DNA from: Planctomycetaceae bacterium
GTDB taxonomy: Bacteria; Planctomycetota; Planctomycetia; Pirellulales; Pirellulaceae
Reading direction: 5' to 3'
DNA length: 12,257 nt
Assembly (NCBI GenBank): GCA_024642765.1
Contig: JAHEAM010000061.1
Coordinates: 1-12,257 of the forward strand
The notes below the pieces were generated by a model that worked only from the letters and a program-made list of their open reading frames with translations, was not told the DNA's origin and searched no databases. Positions 1-7,764 of the stretch are shown in pieces. Numbering within the stretch: the stretch's first letter is position 1; each line of letters begins with the position of its first letter. The translations under genes were made by a program, and so were the position numbers.

Positions 1-1125
1 GACACATTCCGAAACAATAACACCTGCGACCCAAATCCAAAGCACTCCAACACTTGCCATCAGACCTGCACGCCAAAGTGGTACTTCGCCATTGCCTACT
101 TTCCAGGCAAAAAACACCATCAAAACAGCCCCGATGGTGATCATCAAGTACAACAGCCAGATTGGCATCTCGTCCTTTTCGGCAACGGCACCTGTTGCAC
201 GCTGATTCGACTGCCGCAAAGAATTGATAGCGCCAATCATCATCGGCAATGCACCGATGATCCCGCCAATCGCAGCTCCAATCAGCATGCCAATCCCAGT
301 TGGACGATAAAGCTCAACTCGAATCGCACTTGGTTTGCTAACTAGCTCGGCAACATTTGGGTCCACCCATGCCCCAAGGCTCGCCAATGATAATAAAGGA
401 GACAGAAGGAAATAACAAAGAAACCCTCCGGCTCCAAACCAAAAACCGCCCTTGCCGGACAAATAACCAACGCCAACGGTCATAATCGAAAGCGAAAATG
501 ACAAGTTAAGCAACGATGGTAACGAAAATCTTTCACCCATAGCCCAATCTGCGTCTGTTCCTAGGAGCCACAAGACAAGTGATTGCACGACCATGGCCAA
601 TGCGACACCAGCAAGCAATACCGCTGCCTTGCGAACTCCCGCGCCAGGACTCTTCAGGATCGCGGCGACCGCAATTCCACCAGGATAAGGCAAACGGTCG
701 AAATCGATCATTTTCTTCCGTAATGGAATTACAAAGCATAATCCCAAGACGCAGCCAGTGATCGATGCGAGGATCAACATGGGAACGTCAATGTTTGCAA
801 GCTCAGAAAATTCATCTTTCTTCGACAGAATCAATAGTGCCGGGACACTAAACATGATCCCGCTCGACGCCCCGTTTACGGCCGAAGCAATCGTTTGATT
901 GATATTGTTTTCGACAATGCTGGTTCGTTTCAGGACACCTCGCAATACACCCCAACCTAAGATTGCGGCAAGCTCAGAACCCTCGATTGAAAACCCAAGT
1001 ACCAACGCGGCGTAGGCTACAGAAACGGTCAACAGCGAACCGATTGCCCAACCGAGCAGGATGGCAACCCATGTAAACTCCGGATACTCACCATGGATTG
1101 GAGTAATTTTAGTCCCAGTTTTCAT
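1..1125 (-). CDS. OPT-family (oligopeptide/metal-chelate) transporter, N-terminal part, cut by window edge
   Basis: Reading the minus strand from the ATG at 1125 gives 375 codons without a stop to the window edge. OPT proteins are inner-membrane secondary transporters, usually about 600 or more residues, that take up oligopeptides or metal chelates; the substrate cannot be told here. Family-like blocks in order are hydrophobic N-terminal helices (about 19-45), a block close to the OPT consensus around NQTIASAVNGASSGIMFSVP (76-95), LPYPGGIAVAAILKSPG (145-161), a VGVGYLSGKGG segment (217-227), a Gly-rich helix after YRPTGIGM (273-280), a charged loop (303-320), and WIWVAGVIVSEC (363-374), where the family continues with further helices. 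No Shine-Dalgarno is visible before the ATG, so the start is chosen because the family match begins soon after it. The YHS gene behind it on the same strand is separated by a terminator, so the two are probably independent units. Confidence 0.85.
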   Translation of the reverse strand, partial: MKTGTKITPIHGEYPEFTWVAILLGWAIGSLLTVSVAYAALVLGFSIEGSELAAILGWGVLRGVLKRTSIVENNINQTIASAVNGASSGIMFSVPALLILSKKDEFSELANIDVPMLILASITGCVLGLCFVIPLRKKMIDFDRLPYPGGIAVAAILKSPGAGVRKAAVLLAGVALAMVVQSLVLWLLGTDADWAMGERFSLPSLLNLSFSLSIMTVGVGYLSGKGGFWFGAGGFLCYFLLSPLLSLASLGAWVDPNVAELVSKPSAIRVELYRPTGIGMLIGAAIGGIIGALPMMIGAINSLRQSNQRATGAVAEKDEMPIWLLYLMITIGAVLMVFFAWKVGNGEVPLWRAGLMASVGVLWIWVAGVIVSECV

Positions 1126-1241
1126 CGCAACAATTTTCGATTTACGTGAAGTCGGTTGAATGATGTACTCTCAGAGGAATATTCTTCCGTATCAAACAAC
1201 TCACTTCAACTAGGCTTCGCCGTCACTTGGCGTTTTGAAAC

Positions 1242-1271
1242 AAAAAAAGCCGAAGCAAAATGCTTCGGCTT
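1242..1271 (-). terminator. Intrinsic terminator of the YHS-repeat gene
   Basis: On the minus strand the arms GCCGAAGC and GCTTCGGC form a perfect 8-bp stem (10 bp counting flanking A-T pairs) around a 5-nt loop, followed directly by seven T residues. It begins about 40 bp after the stop codon of the gene at 1313-2167, so it should end that transcript before the OPT gene. On the plus strand the hairpin lacks a T tract, so it is one-directional. Confidence 0.85.
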
Positions 1272-1312
1272 CCTCATTCCATGTCAAACACCGTTTTCGA
1301 CTTGGACGCGAA

Positions 1313-2167
1313 CTAGTTTTTCTTTTCGAATGCTTTGGCAAACGAATCTTTGTTGAATAACATGGTTACGCGTGCGTCGTCTGACTCGGCTTTTTCGACT
1401 TTGGCTTTGCAACCGCCACAGCAGAATCCGACTTTCGCGTTACCAACTGAAATTGTTTGCAATTCGTTGATTTTCCCGCCTGACATTGGGCAACCATTTT
1501 GAACGAATTGACCGGTTGCGACCAATTGCTGATTGGCCTTTGCAACATGCGCTGCATTGTCGGCCGAGAATTCTTTCGCACAATCGGCACAGCAGAAGAA
1601 CACTTTTCCACTATTGAATTCAACCGATATGGTTGCATCGCATTCGCCGCCGCTCATGGGACAGGTCGCCGCAGAAACGTTGACGCCATCGTCTTCTTGC
1701 TTCGGACCTGCAAATGATTTTTCGAAGGGCTCTTTTGCAAAAACCAATTCGGCTTTGGCTTCCGTTGTTTCCGCTTCGTCTACTTTGGCTTTGCATTTTT
1801 CGCAACAGAAGGCGACCTTCACGCCGCCGACTTCTGAAGTTTGATCTGCGTCGACTTCACCACCGGAGATGGGGCAAGCCTTTTGAGTGTATTGCTTCGT
1901 AAGGACCAACTGATGGTTGGCCATGGTCGCAAATGCCTCTGGATCTTTGTTGAATTTCTTTAGGCAGCCGCCGCAGCAGAAGTAAACCTTGCCGTTTTTA
2001 TATTCCACGAAATTTTCAGATTTAGCATCTTTCTTGGGCATCAAGAAACATTTCACGTCTTTCAATTCGACTTTCGGCTCTTCGTCTTGGCCAAACGAAT
2101 TTTGGCAAGCAAGCGAACCCATCAAAGCGACCATCAAACAAACTGCACTCAGTGTTTTCATCAACAT
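1313..2167 (-). CDS. Secreted cysteine-rich protein with four YHS/TRASH-like metal-binding modules
   Basis: The product is 284 residues. The ATG at 2167 is chosen over an upstream in-frame ATG at 2263 because an AGGAGA lies 7-8 nt before it and translation then begins with a clean Sec signal (hydrophobic 8-20, likely cleavage near SFG-Q at 24-27). Behind it are four modules of about 60 residues, in A-B-A-B order. Each has a leading cysteine motif and an FCCxxC motif: C40 with FCCGGC 63-68, CPISGG 98-103 with FCCEKC 120-125, CPMSGG 169-174 with FCCADC 191-196, and CPMSGG 226-231 with FCCGGC 248-253. The cysteine spacing resembles YHS/TRASH metal-binding domains, so binding of soft or transition metal outside the cytoplasm is likely, but the metal is unknown. 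The first module has lost the CPxSGG form (CFLMPK). A lipoprotein reading through C21 is possible, but the lipobox is poor. Confidence 0.8.
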   Translation of the reverse strand: MLMKTLSAVCLMVALMGSLACQNSFGQDEEPKVELKDVKCFLMPKKDAKSENFVEYKNGKVYFCCGGCLKKFNKDPEAFATMANHQLVLTKQYTQKACPISGGEVDADQTSEVGGVKVAFCCEKCKAKVDEAETTEAKAELVFAKEPFEKSFAGPKQEDDGVNVSAATCPMSGGECDATISVEFNSGKVFFCCADCAKEFSADNAAHVAKANQQLVATGQFVQNGCPMSGGKINELQTISVGNAKVGFCCGGCKAKVEKAESDDARVTMLFNKDSFAKAFEKKN

Positions 2168-2349
2168 CAAATTTTCTCCTGTAACAATAGACCTTTTTTG
2201 AACACTCTTCCGAAATGGCACCGCGCAGTAAAAAAACCGCATTCGCCAGAAATCATCAACCAACTTGTATACGCATTTTGAATCCGTTTGGATTCGAATC
2301 TTTTAGAAAAAACGGATTCGTTTGGCATTCGCTAATTCTTTGCGAATCA
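2168..2349 (-). promoter_or_regulatory. Intergenic region rich in GATTC/GAATC inverted repeats; possible MFS terminator plus YHS-gene control region
   Basis: This 182-bp gap lies between the MFS stop and the YHS-gene start on the minus strand. It contains GAATCC-GTTT-GGATTC (2280-2295), the perfect 10-bp palindrome GATTCGAATC (2291-2300), another GGATTCG (2314-2320), and ATTCGC-N9-GCGAAT (2327-2347). On the minus strand GATTCG (2348-2343) can also pair with CGAATC (2320-2315), followed by CG and six T residues (2312-2307). That is a possible weak terminator for the MFS gene. The remaining copies could be protein-binding half-sites for the YHS gene. I could not pick a convincing -35/-10 pair here. 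Confidence 0.4.
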
Positions 2350-3723
2350 TCACTCTACAGTATTTCTAGGTTCCAAAAGCAAAAAACAGCAGCCTAGCCC
2401 AATGAATTGCCCAGCGGTTACTAGCATAAATGCGGGCTCATATCCCCAATAGTCAATCAGGGAACCGACGATTAGCGACCCCAACATGGCAGGTCCCGCC
2501 ATAAAGAGACTCAATAGACTCAAATATTGAGGCTGATGCTCGCGCGCCACTAACTCCAAAGTGTAGTTGCTAAAAGTGCGCATCGTGACCGGCGTTAGAC
2601 CCAATAGCCCGAAAACCAAGAAATAACAGGCCGATCCCCAATCACCCATCTTCGAAAGAAACAACGATAGCATTGGAACAACACATAAACCACTCATTAA
2701 CAACTTCAGCACCACTCGATTCCCACGCCTATCGGCCAGCCACCCCGCAGGCAGGCTAAAAATCGCTACGCCCAGATTTTGGGCAATGATCCATGGTACA
2801 AGGCTATCGAAGCCCAGTTTCAGCCGTTCACGCCCAACCGCTTGGTAATGCGGAAACAATGTCATCATCATACCGAACAAAGCCGCAGTAATCGATAATA
2901 TTAAAAAATTCCGATCGCGAAACAATACGCGAATCGCAGAACCAAGTTGCATTCGCAGCGTTTCGCGTGGTTGAGGATCCAAATCAGGTGTTTCCCTAAA
3001 CAATAGCGCAATCAATCCGCTCACACAAAACAGCACACCCGCAAACAAAAAGATCGCCGCAAAATTCGCATCTCCTTTTTTCAGCCATTGATTCAAGAGA
3101 ACCCAGGCGCAACAAACCGCAACGCTTGAACCCAGCACGCTTGAGAATTGCATCAATCGGCCGCGGATCGTTACCGGAATCAGTTTGCCGACCATCGCTG
3201 ACAGAATCAGTTGATGGATCCCCATGCTCGAAAAGAAAAAGGCATACAGTACAAGAATCGAACCGATCAAAAGGCTTGGCGAAAGCGCCCCGCGCACATT
3301 CCAAAGCCAGGCCAACAAACAGAAAAGGACGCCCATCGACATTGCAGCGGCAATTAAGCCAAATTTTTTGTAGCGTGAGCGACGGACTATTTGTGCCGCG
3401 AGCAGCGGTGGTACGCTTTGCCCAAAGCGATTAAGCATCGGCAGGCATCCGCGCAGCCAAGCCGAACCACCAATCATATCCAGAACGGCTGGCATGATGA
3501 GACTTTCGGTCTTGAAGATCCACCCGGTTCGCATCAAGATCTGATGCCAGTTCATGACGAAGAAATTCAACCCTAGCTTTTGTCGACAGTTGGGGACGCT
3601 GACTTTTGGCGAATCCGATTGTTGTGGCGATGCTGACGAACGGATATTCCGATTTGGTTTCGATTTGGAAACCGTGGCGATGGGATCTGAGGAGTCTGGA
3701 GGGCGTTCCGTGTGTGATTCCAC
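2350..3723 (-). CDS. Major facilitator superfamily (MFS) transporter
   Basis: The product is 457 residues if read from the GTG at 3723, of which about 400 form a 12-helix-type MFS core in the inner membrane. Hydrophobic segments include 121-141, 149-175, 195-212, 220-242, 272-290, 308-326, 339-357, 363-381, 400-422 and 430-450. The best family signature is the loop motif GWLADRRGNRVVLK (327-340), the MFS motif A in the second half; the equivalent loop in the first half (110-120) is degenerate. Substrate is unknown. The first 48 residues are Ser/Pro-rich and unlike MFS sequence, and the GTG has no visible Shine-Dalgarno. The true start is therefore uncertain; the internal ATG at 3555 also lacks one and would trim the first helix. 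The gap to the CYTH gene upstream is only 43 bp, which suggests one transcript. Confidence 0.82.
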   Translation of the reverse strand: MESHTERPPDSSDPIATVSKSKPNRNIRSSASPQQSDSPKVSVPNCRQKLGLNFFVMNWHQILMRTGWIFKTESLIMPAVLDMIGGSAWLRGCLPMLNRFGQSVPPLLAAQIVRRSRYKKFGLIAAAMSMGVLFCLLAWLWNVRGALSPSLLIGSILVLYAFFFSSMGIHQLILSAMVGKLIPVTIRGRLMQFSSVLGSSVAVCCAWVLLNQWLKKGDANFAAIFLFAGVLFCVSGLIALLFRETPDLDPQPRETLRMQLGSAIRVLFRDRNFLILSITAALFGMMMTLFPHYQAVGRERLKLGFDSLVPWIIAQNLGVAIFSLPAGWLADRRGNRVVLKLLMSGLCVVPMLSLFLSKMGDWGSACYFLVFGLLGLTPVTMRTFSNYTLELVAREHQPQYLSLLSLFMAGPAMLGSLIVGSLIDYWGYEPAFMLVTAGQFIGLGCCFLLLEPRNTVE

Positions 3724-3766
3724 TAGGTTTAAGCAAAAGTACGTTTTGAACGGGTCAATCCTCAGT

Positions 3767-4318
3767 CTAACCGTCTCGCCTGCCCAACCACAACGCCAAA
3801 TAACTATCGCGGATTGGGTTGACCAAATTTATTCGCTGGCACAGTTGCTCGATGGCCGCAATCGCTCCCTTGGAGTCTTGTTGCGGGACGACCGTTTCCA
3901 CTTCAACAAATTGTCCAACCCCAGTGACTTCATCGATCGCTATTTCAAAGTTTCGTTCGTCGAAGGCAATTTTGAATTTCTGACGATGTTTGTGAATAGT
4001 TGCGACGGCTTTAAAACCAAGAGCGAGCCACATTTCGTGAATTTCAGTCGGAGGCGTATTCGGGGCGAACTCCAGCTCAATCTCGCGCCGTGACTTGACT
4101 GTCCCAGGCAATTTGGGGCCCTTGTACGTGACCATCAATCGATCGCCGACATGTCGAGTTCGCAGGGCTTCGTCGCTGGCAGCGAAATCGCGATTGGGAT
4201 GAGCCCAGTATTCGTCGCGTTGTTGCTCCGTTCCGACGTCCTGGGCATTTAAGTCCTGAAGCGTGGCCAGCAATAAATGGCGGTCTACGATTTCGAATTT
4301 GCATTCAACTTCGTGCAT
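3767..4318 (-). CDS. CYTH-domain protein, class IV adenylate cyclase (CyaB)-like
   Basis: The product is 183 residues, the usual size for single-domain CYTH enzymes, which fold as a triphosphate tunnel and act on ATP, thiamine triphosphate or polyphosphate with divalent metal. The defining ExExK motif is EVECK at residues 3-7, which is why the ATG at 4318 is preferred to in-frame ATGs at 4348 and 4399. Further tunnel residues fit CyaB-type members: DEYW (35-38), a PNRD segment (41-44), EALRTR (50-55), YKGP (65-68), KSRREIELE (75-83), HRQKF around 111-115, VEVE (138-141) and the closing RDSYLALW (170-177). Class IV cyclase, thiamine-triphosphatase or another activity cannot be separated from sequence alone. 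Upstream support is a weak AAGAAAG. It is the first gene of a probable two-gene unit with the MFS transporter, and no functional link between them is evident. Confidence 0.85.
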   Translation of the reverse strand: MHEVECKFEIVDRHLLLATLQDLNAQDVGTEQQRDEYWAHPNRDFAASDEALRTRHVGDRLMVTYKGPKLPGTVKSRREIELEFAPNTPPTEIHEMWLALGFKAVATIHKHRQKFKIAFDERNFEIAIDEVTGVGQFVEVETVVPQQDSKGAIAAIEQLCQRINLVNPIRDSYLALWLGRRDG

Positions 4319-4445
4319 TTCGGATTCTTTCTTGTGTTTCACTTTCATCTGAAGTGTAACAGCCGAAAAACGTGCGCCTACGTACTTGCTGTCAAACATA
4401 CGATTCTGCTGTTTTGTGACCTACTTGTCAAAAAATTCAAAAAAG

Positions 4446-4901
4446 ATGGAATCGGACTTAGCATGCCGTGTACTGCATTGCAAATCAACTGACAAACCTA
4501 CGTGGCTTCCATGCGATCAGCCGATTGAAATCGACAATTGTACGAAGAAGCGATTGAGATGTATGCGGTTTCGCTCTATCGAATTGAGATTCAATTCGTC
4601 GGGTGGGATCGAAATTGATAACTTGGCGGAGTTTGGCGAGGAGAATTCGAACTTGACTCAAACGCACGAAACTAAGGACTGGGTTGCCGGTGCACTTTTG
4701 CGGTTGGACGATGAAAACAAGTTGCCGTTGCTGCTAGTTACAACTTCCGTAGTGGAAATTGAAAATCAGCAACGTGAAATTGAACTTTTTACGGGACAAC
4801 TGAACGAAACGAATACAGATTCCTCGCTCCTTTCGCTCGCAATTAATTACGGGACAGAAGAAATTGAGCGAATCAAGGCACAAATTGGCGACGATCAATA
4901 G
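4446..4901 (+). CDS. Hypothetical protein, family not recognised
   Basis: An open frame of 151 codons from the ATG at 4446, with other possible starts at TTG 4386 and ATG 4563 (112 residues). It diverges from the CYTH gene and overlaps no recognised gene. I see no signal peptide, membrane helix or catalytic motif. The C-terminal half from about 4563 is acidic and looks like a soluble alpha/beta protein: WVAGALLRLDDENKLPLLLV, a Glu/Gln-rich strand-helix stretch, then a helix ending in EIERIKAQIGDDQ. Codon use in this half resembles neighbouring genes, whereas the first 40 codons look less coding-like, so the downstream start may be the true one. None of the starts has a good Shine-Dalgarno. 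It is probably a real gene, but no function can be assigned. Confidence 0.5.
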   Translation: MESDLACRVLHCKSTDKPTWLPCDQPIEIDNCTKKRLRCMRFRSIELRFNSSGGIEIDNLAEFGEENSNLTQTHETKDWVAGALLRLDDENKLPLLLVTTSVVEIENQQREIELFTGQLNETNTDSSLLSLAINYGTEEIERIKAQIGDDQ

Positions 4902-5191
4902 TCAGTGTTTCTCAAGTAACCTTCTCGAACGGAGTATTCACAAAATAGGTTGTTTTCGCAGTTAGCGTTTCTATTGGTAGAATTAGGTTGCGTCGTGAAG
5001 CACCTATTGTTTTCAAATTTCCTATGTCGTAATCGAACAAACGAAGGGGCCAGTTCAACGCAGTAGCGCTTCAACGTGTGCCAATACAGAGGAATGACGA
5101 GTCTCAACACTCAATGAAAATGCAAAACCTGGACTAAGAATTGCACTACAGATTTGTGTCGGCCTTTGGCTTGAGTAACGTAACAGTTGCT
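4902..5191. other. Intergenic stretch, no gene seen
   Basis: About 290 bp separate the convergent ends of the hypothetical gene and fabF. The only open frame of note (71 codons on the minus strand) has no start signal and an amino-acid composition typical of non-coding DNA. I found no strong hairpin with a T tract for either flanking gene. A weak TGCAA/TTGCA pairing on the minus strand near 5120-5150 is not convincing. Confidence 0.5.
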
Positions 5192-6430
5192 CTAGGCCTT
5201 AAACTTTTTAACGATCACTGAGGCGTTGTGACCGCCGAAACCGAAGCTGTTGCTCATCGCGTAATTGATCTCACGGGCCTTGGCCACGTTCGGAGTGTAA
5301 TCCAAATCGCAATCAGGATCTGTGTTCGTCAAGTTAATGGTTGGTGGGACCATCGAATCGCTCATGGCCATGATGCTGAGTATCAATTCCAGTCCACCGC
5401 TAGCTCCCAGGGAATGCCCCAGTTGGCTTTTGGTGCTGCTAATTGCAACATTATAGGCATGTTCACCAAAGATGCTTTTAACAGCCAGTGTTTCAGCTTT
5501 GTCGCCTAGCGGCGTGCTCGTGCCGTGAGCGTTGATGTAGTCGATTTGTTTGGCTGTGATTTCTGCGTCAGCCAATGCGGCAGCCATCGCTGCCGCGGCT
5601 CCCGAGCCCATTTCGTCCGGTTGAGTGATATGGCCGGCATCGCAAGTTGTGCCAAAGCCGACGACTTCTGCCAAGATATTCGCGCCACGCCTTTGTGCGA
5701 ATTCAAGTTCTTCAAAAACGAGCAGTCCTGCACCTTCGGCGAACACAAAACCGTCGCGTTCTAAATCGAACGGCCGACTGGCCTGAGCCGGATTGCCTTC
5801 GTATGTCGAAAGGGCACGCATGTTTTGAAAGGCGCTAACGCCAATTCGCGTCATCGCCGCTTCAGCTCCACCCGTTACCAGCACGTCACAAAGTCCATCG
5901 CGAATATGGGCGAGAGCATTTCCCATTGCGTTGGCAGCACTCGCACAAGCCGTAGCAACAGAATAGTTGGGCCCGCGCAGTCCTAAATGAATCGCCAGGT
6001 TACCACCACCTGCGTTCAACATGAGCTTCGGAATGGTTAATGGAGAAACACGACCGGGACCTTTTTGCACCAAACGACCGACTTGCTCTTCAATGGTTGT
6101 TAATCCACCGATACCAGAACCCAACACAACGCCAATCCGCGACGTGTTGCCGCTGATGTTCAAGCCAGAATGCTTCACCGCATCAGTACCTGCAGCGACT
6201 GCAAACTGCGAGAATCTATCGATACGATTCAGTGCATGTTGGTCGAGGTAGCCTGTGCAGTCAAAGTTCGGTACATCGCCACCTACTTTGACCTTCATGT
6301 CTGAAACGTCAATGATCGTGATGGGATGGATTCCCGACTCACCATTCACGACGCGCCGCCAACATTCGTCAACGCTGCAGCCCAAAGGGCTAACGATGCC
6401 AAGTCCAGTAACGACAACGCGTCGCTTCAT
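5192..6430 (-). CDS. fabF: 3-oxoacyl-ACP synthase II (KAS II)
   Basis: This cytosolic condensing enzyme of type II fatty-acid synthesis joins malonyl-ACP to acyl-ACP with loss of CO2. The thiolase-fold Cys-His-His triad is complete: active Cys in TACASA, His in NAHGTSTP and His in QLGHSLGA. Counted from the GTG at 6433 these are residues 163, 303 and 340, with Lys335 in SSTK, matching E. coli FabF numbering as I recall it. The C-terminal NSFGFGGHN glycine loop is present, and the length of 412-413 residues is full. The ATG at 6430 is preferred over the GTG immediately before it; the Shine-Dalgarno is poor (TGAAG). It is the last gene of the fab cluster, 61 bp behind acpP, an arrangement common in bacteria, and is presumably transcribed with it. 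Confidence 0.96.
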   Translation of the reverse strand: MKRRVVVTGLGIVSPLGCSVDECWRRVVNGESGIHPITIIDVSDMKVKVGGDVPNFDCTGYLDQHALNRIDRFSQFAVAAGTDAVKHSGLNISGNTSRIGVVLGSGIGGLTTIEEQVGRLVQKGPGRVSPLTIPKLMLNAGGGNLAIHLGLRGPNYSVATACASAANAMGNALAHIRDGLCDVLVTGGAEAAMTRIGVSAFQNMRALSTYEGNPAQASRPFDLERDGFVFAEGAGLLVFEELEFAQRRGANILAEVVGFGTTCDAGHITQPDEMGSGAAAAMAAALADAEITAKQIDYINAHGTSTPLGDKAETLAVKSIFGEHAYNVAISSTKSQLGHSLGASGGLELILSIMAMSDSMVPPTINLTNTDPDCDLDYTPNVAKAREINYAMSNSFGFGGHNASVIVKKFKA

Positions 6431-6494
6431 CACACGTACTTCAGAAATCTATTGGAAACGGTTTAAGGACGATTCGCAGCAAGCGGCTACGACA

Positions 6495-6737
6495 TTATTT
6501 ATCGGCCGATTGGTTCTCTATATGCTCGATGGCTTGGCCTACCGTTTGGATTTTCTCGGCAGATTCATCAGGAATGTTGATATCGAACTCTTCTTCCAAT
6601 TCCATGACCAGTTCAACTGTGTCAAGCGAATCGGCGCCCAAGTCGTTTACGAAATTTGAGTCTCGAGTGATTTTGTCTTTCTCGACACCCAATTGTTCAG
6701 CCACAATGTCAATTACGCGTTCTTCGACCGATGCCAT
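6495..6737 (-). CDS. acpP: Acyl carrier protein
   Basis: This small acidic carrier of 80 residues holds growing acyl chains on a 4'-phosphopantetheine arm and shuttles them among the Fab enzymes. The attachment site is Ser37 in GADSLDTVEL, with the standard acidic helix II (ELVMELEEEF, 42-51) that docks partner enzymes and the usual IPDE segment (55-58). The start is fixed by a very strong AGAGGAGG (6747-6754), 9 nt before the ATG. This is by far the best ribosome site in the cluster and fits the high cellular demand for ACP. It lies between fabG (188 bp upstream) and fabF (61 bp downstream), and the long upstream gap holds its own candidate promoter. Confidence 0.97.
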   Translation of the reverse strand: MASVEERVIDIVAEQLGVEKDKITRDSNFVNDLGADSLDTVELVMELEEEFDINIPDESAEKIQTVGQAIEHIENQSADK

Positions 6738-6849
6738 GAAAATCGGCCTCCTCTAAACAAAATATGATTTAAACCAAAAACTACAAATTCCGGTCCATAA
6801 TCCAAATGAACTAGGACTGGCATTACTATCGTTGTTACGACAGCGAATC

Positions 6850-6879
6850 AAGATAGACAATATCCGCAAACAGGGTCAA
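6850..6879 (-). promoter_or_regulatory. Candidate promoter for acpP-fabF
   Basis: On the minus strand TTGACC (6879-6874) is followed after 18 nt by TATCTT (6855-6850), matching sigma-70 consensus at 5 of 6 and 4 of 6 positions. It lies in the 188-bp fabG-acpP gap and would give a leader of about 105 nt. This would allow acpP and fabF to be expressed above the level of fabD-fabG. It rests on pattern matching alone. Confidence 0.4.
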
Positions 6880-6925
6880 GGTATCTAGGCCCGAATCCAA
6901 GGCAATTAACGAGAAAATATCGCCT

Positions 6926-7687
6926 TTAGCAGGTCATTCCTCCGTCAACGGTCAAAACCTGACCTGTAACGTAGCTGGAAGCCGGACTTGCAAGAAATAA
7001 CACACAAGCGGCAACATCATCTCCGGTACCAATTCTGGCGGCAGGAATTCGTTTTTTGACTTCACCCAAGATTGTATCTCCCAAGGCGGCCGTCATTTCG
7101 CTTTCGATGAATCCGGGGGCCACGGCATTAACCGTTACCTTGCGTTTGGCAAGTTCTTTCGCGAGGCTGCGGGTCAGCCCGATCACGCCAGCTTTCGACG
7201 CCGAGTAGTTGGTTTGTCCGGCGTTACCAATTAACCCTGAAACGCTGGAAATATTGATAATGCGACCGTAACGTGCCCGCATCATGCGTTGGCTGGCGGC
7301 GCGACAGAAGAGAAAAGTGCCTCGCAAGTTCGTGTGTATCACATCGTCCCATTGCTCGTCGCTCATCGCAGGCAATAACGTATCTTTGGTGATTCCCGCA
7401 TTATTTACAACAATATCCAATCGGCCCCAATTCTCAGCCACGGCATCAATAACTTTTTCGACACTCTCTCGGTTGCCGACATCGCAACTGAACGCTTCCG
7501 CATCGCCACCCGCGTCTTTAATCGCCGCAACGGTTTCCGATAGTTTAACTGCGTTTCGAGCCACGCACGCGACTTTGGCACCCGCCGCGCCGAGAGCGAT
7601 TGCAATCGAACGCCCAAGACCCTGCGAAGCACCCGTGACAATCGCCGTTTGACCGCTTAGGTCAACTTTTAACGAATCCAAACTCAT
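6926..7687 (-). CDS. fabG: 3-oxoacyl-ACP reductase
   Basis: This NADPH-dependent short-chain dehydrogenase reduces 3-oxoacyl-ACP to (R)-3-hydroxyacyl-ACP after each condensation. At 253 residues it has every classical SDR element: the cofactor loop TGASQGLG (18-25), the acidic pocket CDV (68-70), NNAG (95-98), and the catalytic set Asn120, Ser148 (in ISSVSG), Tyr161 and Lys165 (YSASK). The C-terminal VTGQVLTVDGGM (240-251) is typical of FabG. Its place between fabD and acpP separates it from the many other SDR enzymes that look alike. The ATG at 7687 has no obvious Shine-Dalgarno, but the family begins here. A 139-bp gap containing a palindrome precedes it. Confidence 0.95.
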   Translation of the reverse strand: MSLDSLKVDLSGQTAIVTGASQGLGRSIAIALGAAGAKVACVARNAVKLSETVAAIKDAGGDAEAFSCDVGNRESVEKVIDAVAENWGRLDIVVNNAGITKDTLLPAMSDEQWDDVIHTNLRGTFLFCRAASQRMMRARYGRIINISSVSGLIGNAGQTNYSASKAGVIGLTRSLAKELAKRKVTVNAVAPGFIESEMTAALGDTILGEVKKRIPAARIGTGDDVAACVLFLASPASSYVTGQVLTVDGGMTC

Positions 7688-7764
7688 ATTCGATAAACTT
7701 TCAATTTCAAAACTTCAAATGACTCGCCGAACCTCAGACTCGAACGCGTTTTCTATTTCTGGTT

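Noticed and set aside
1211..1240. CGCC-N7-GGCG hairpin followed by TTTT on the plus strand
   Set aside because: The stem is only four pairs, no plus-strand gene precedes it, and the genuine minus-strand terminator is adjacent.
3431..3736. 101-codon minus-strand frame overlapping the MFS 5' end
   Set aside because: It overlaps the MFS gene in another frame, has low-complexity composition and no domain.
3554..4093. 179-codon plus-strand frame opposite the MFS start and CYTH gene
   Set aside because: It is antisense to the well-supported CYTH domain, and its translation has no recognisable motif.
4340..4400. TTGACA on the minus strand upstream of the CYTH gene
   Set aside because: No acceptable -10 element lies 15-19 nt downstream, so it is not called a promoter.
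4895..5110. 71-codon minus-strand frame in the gap before fabF
   Set aside because: There is no ribosome site and the composition is random-looking; too weak to call a gene.
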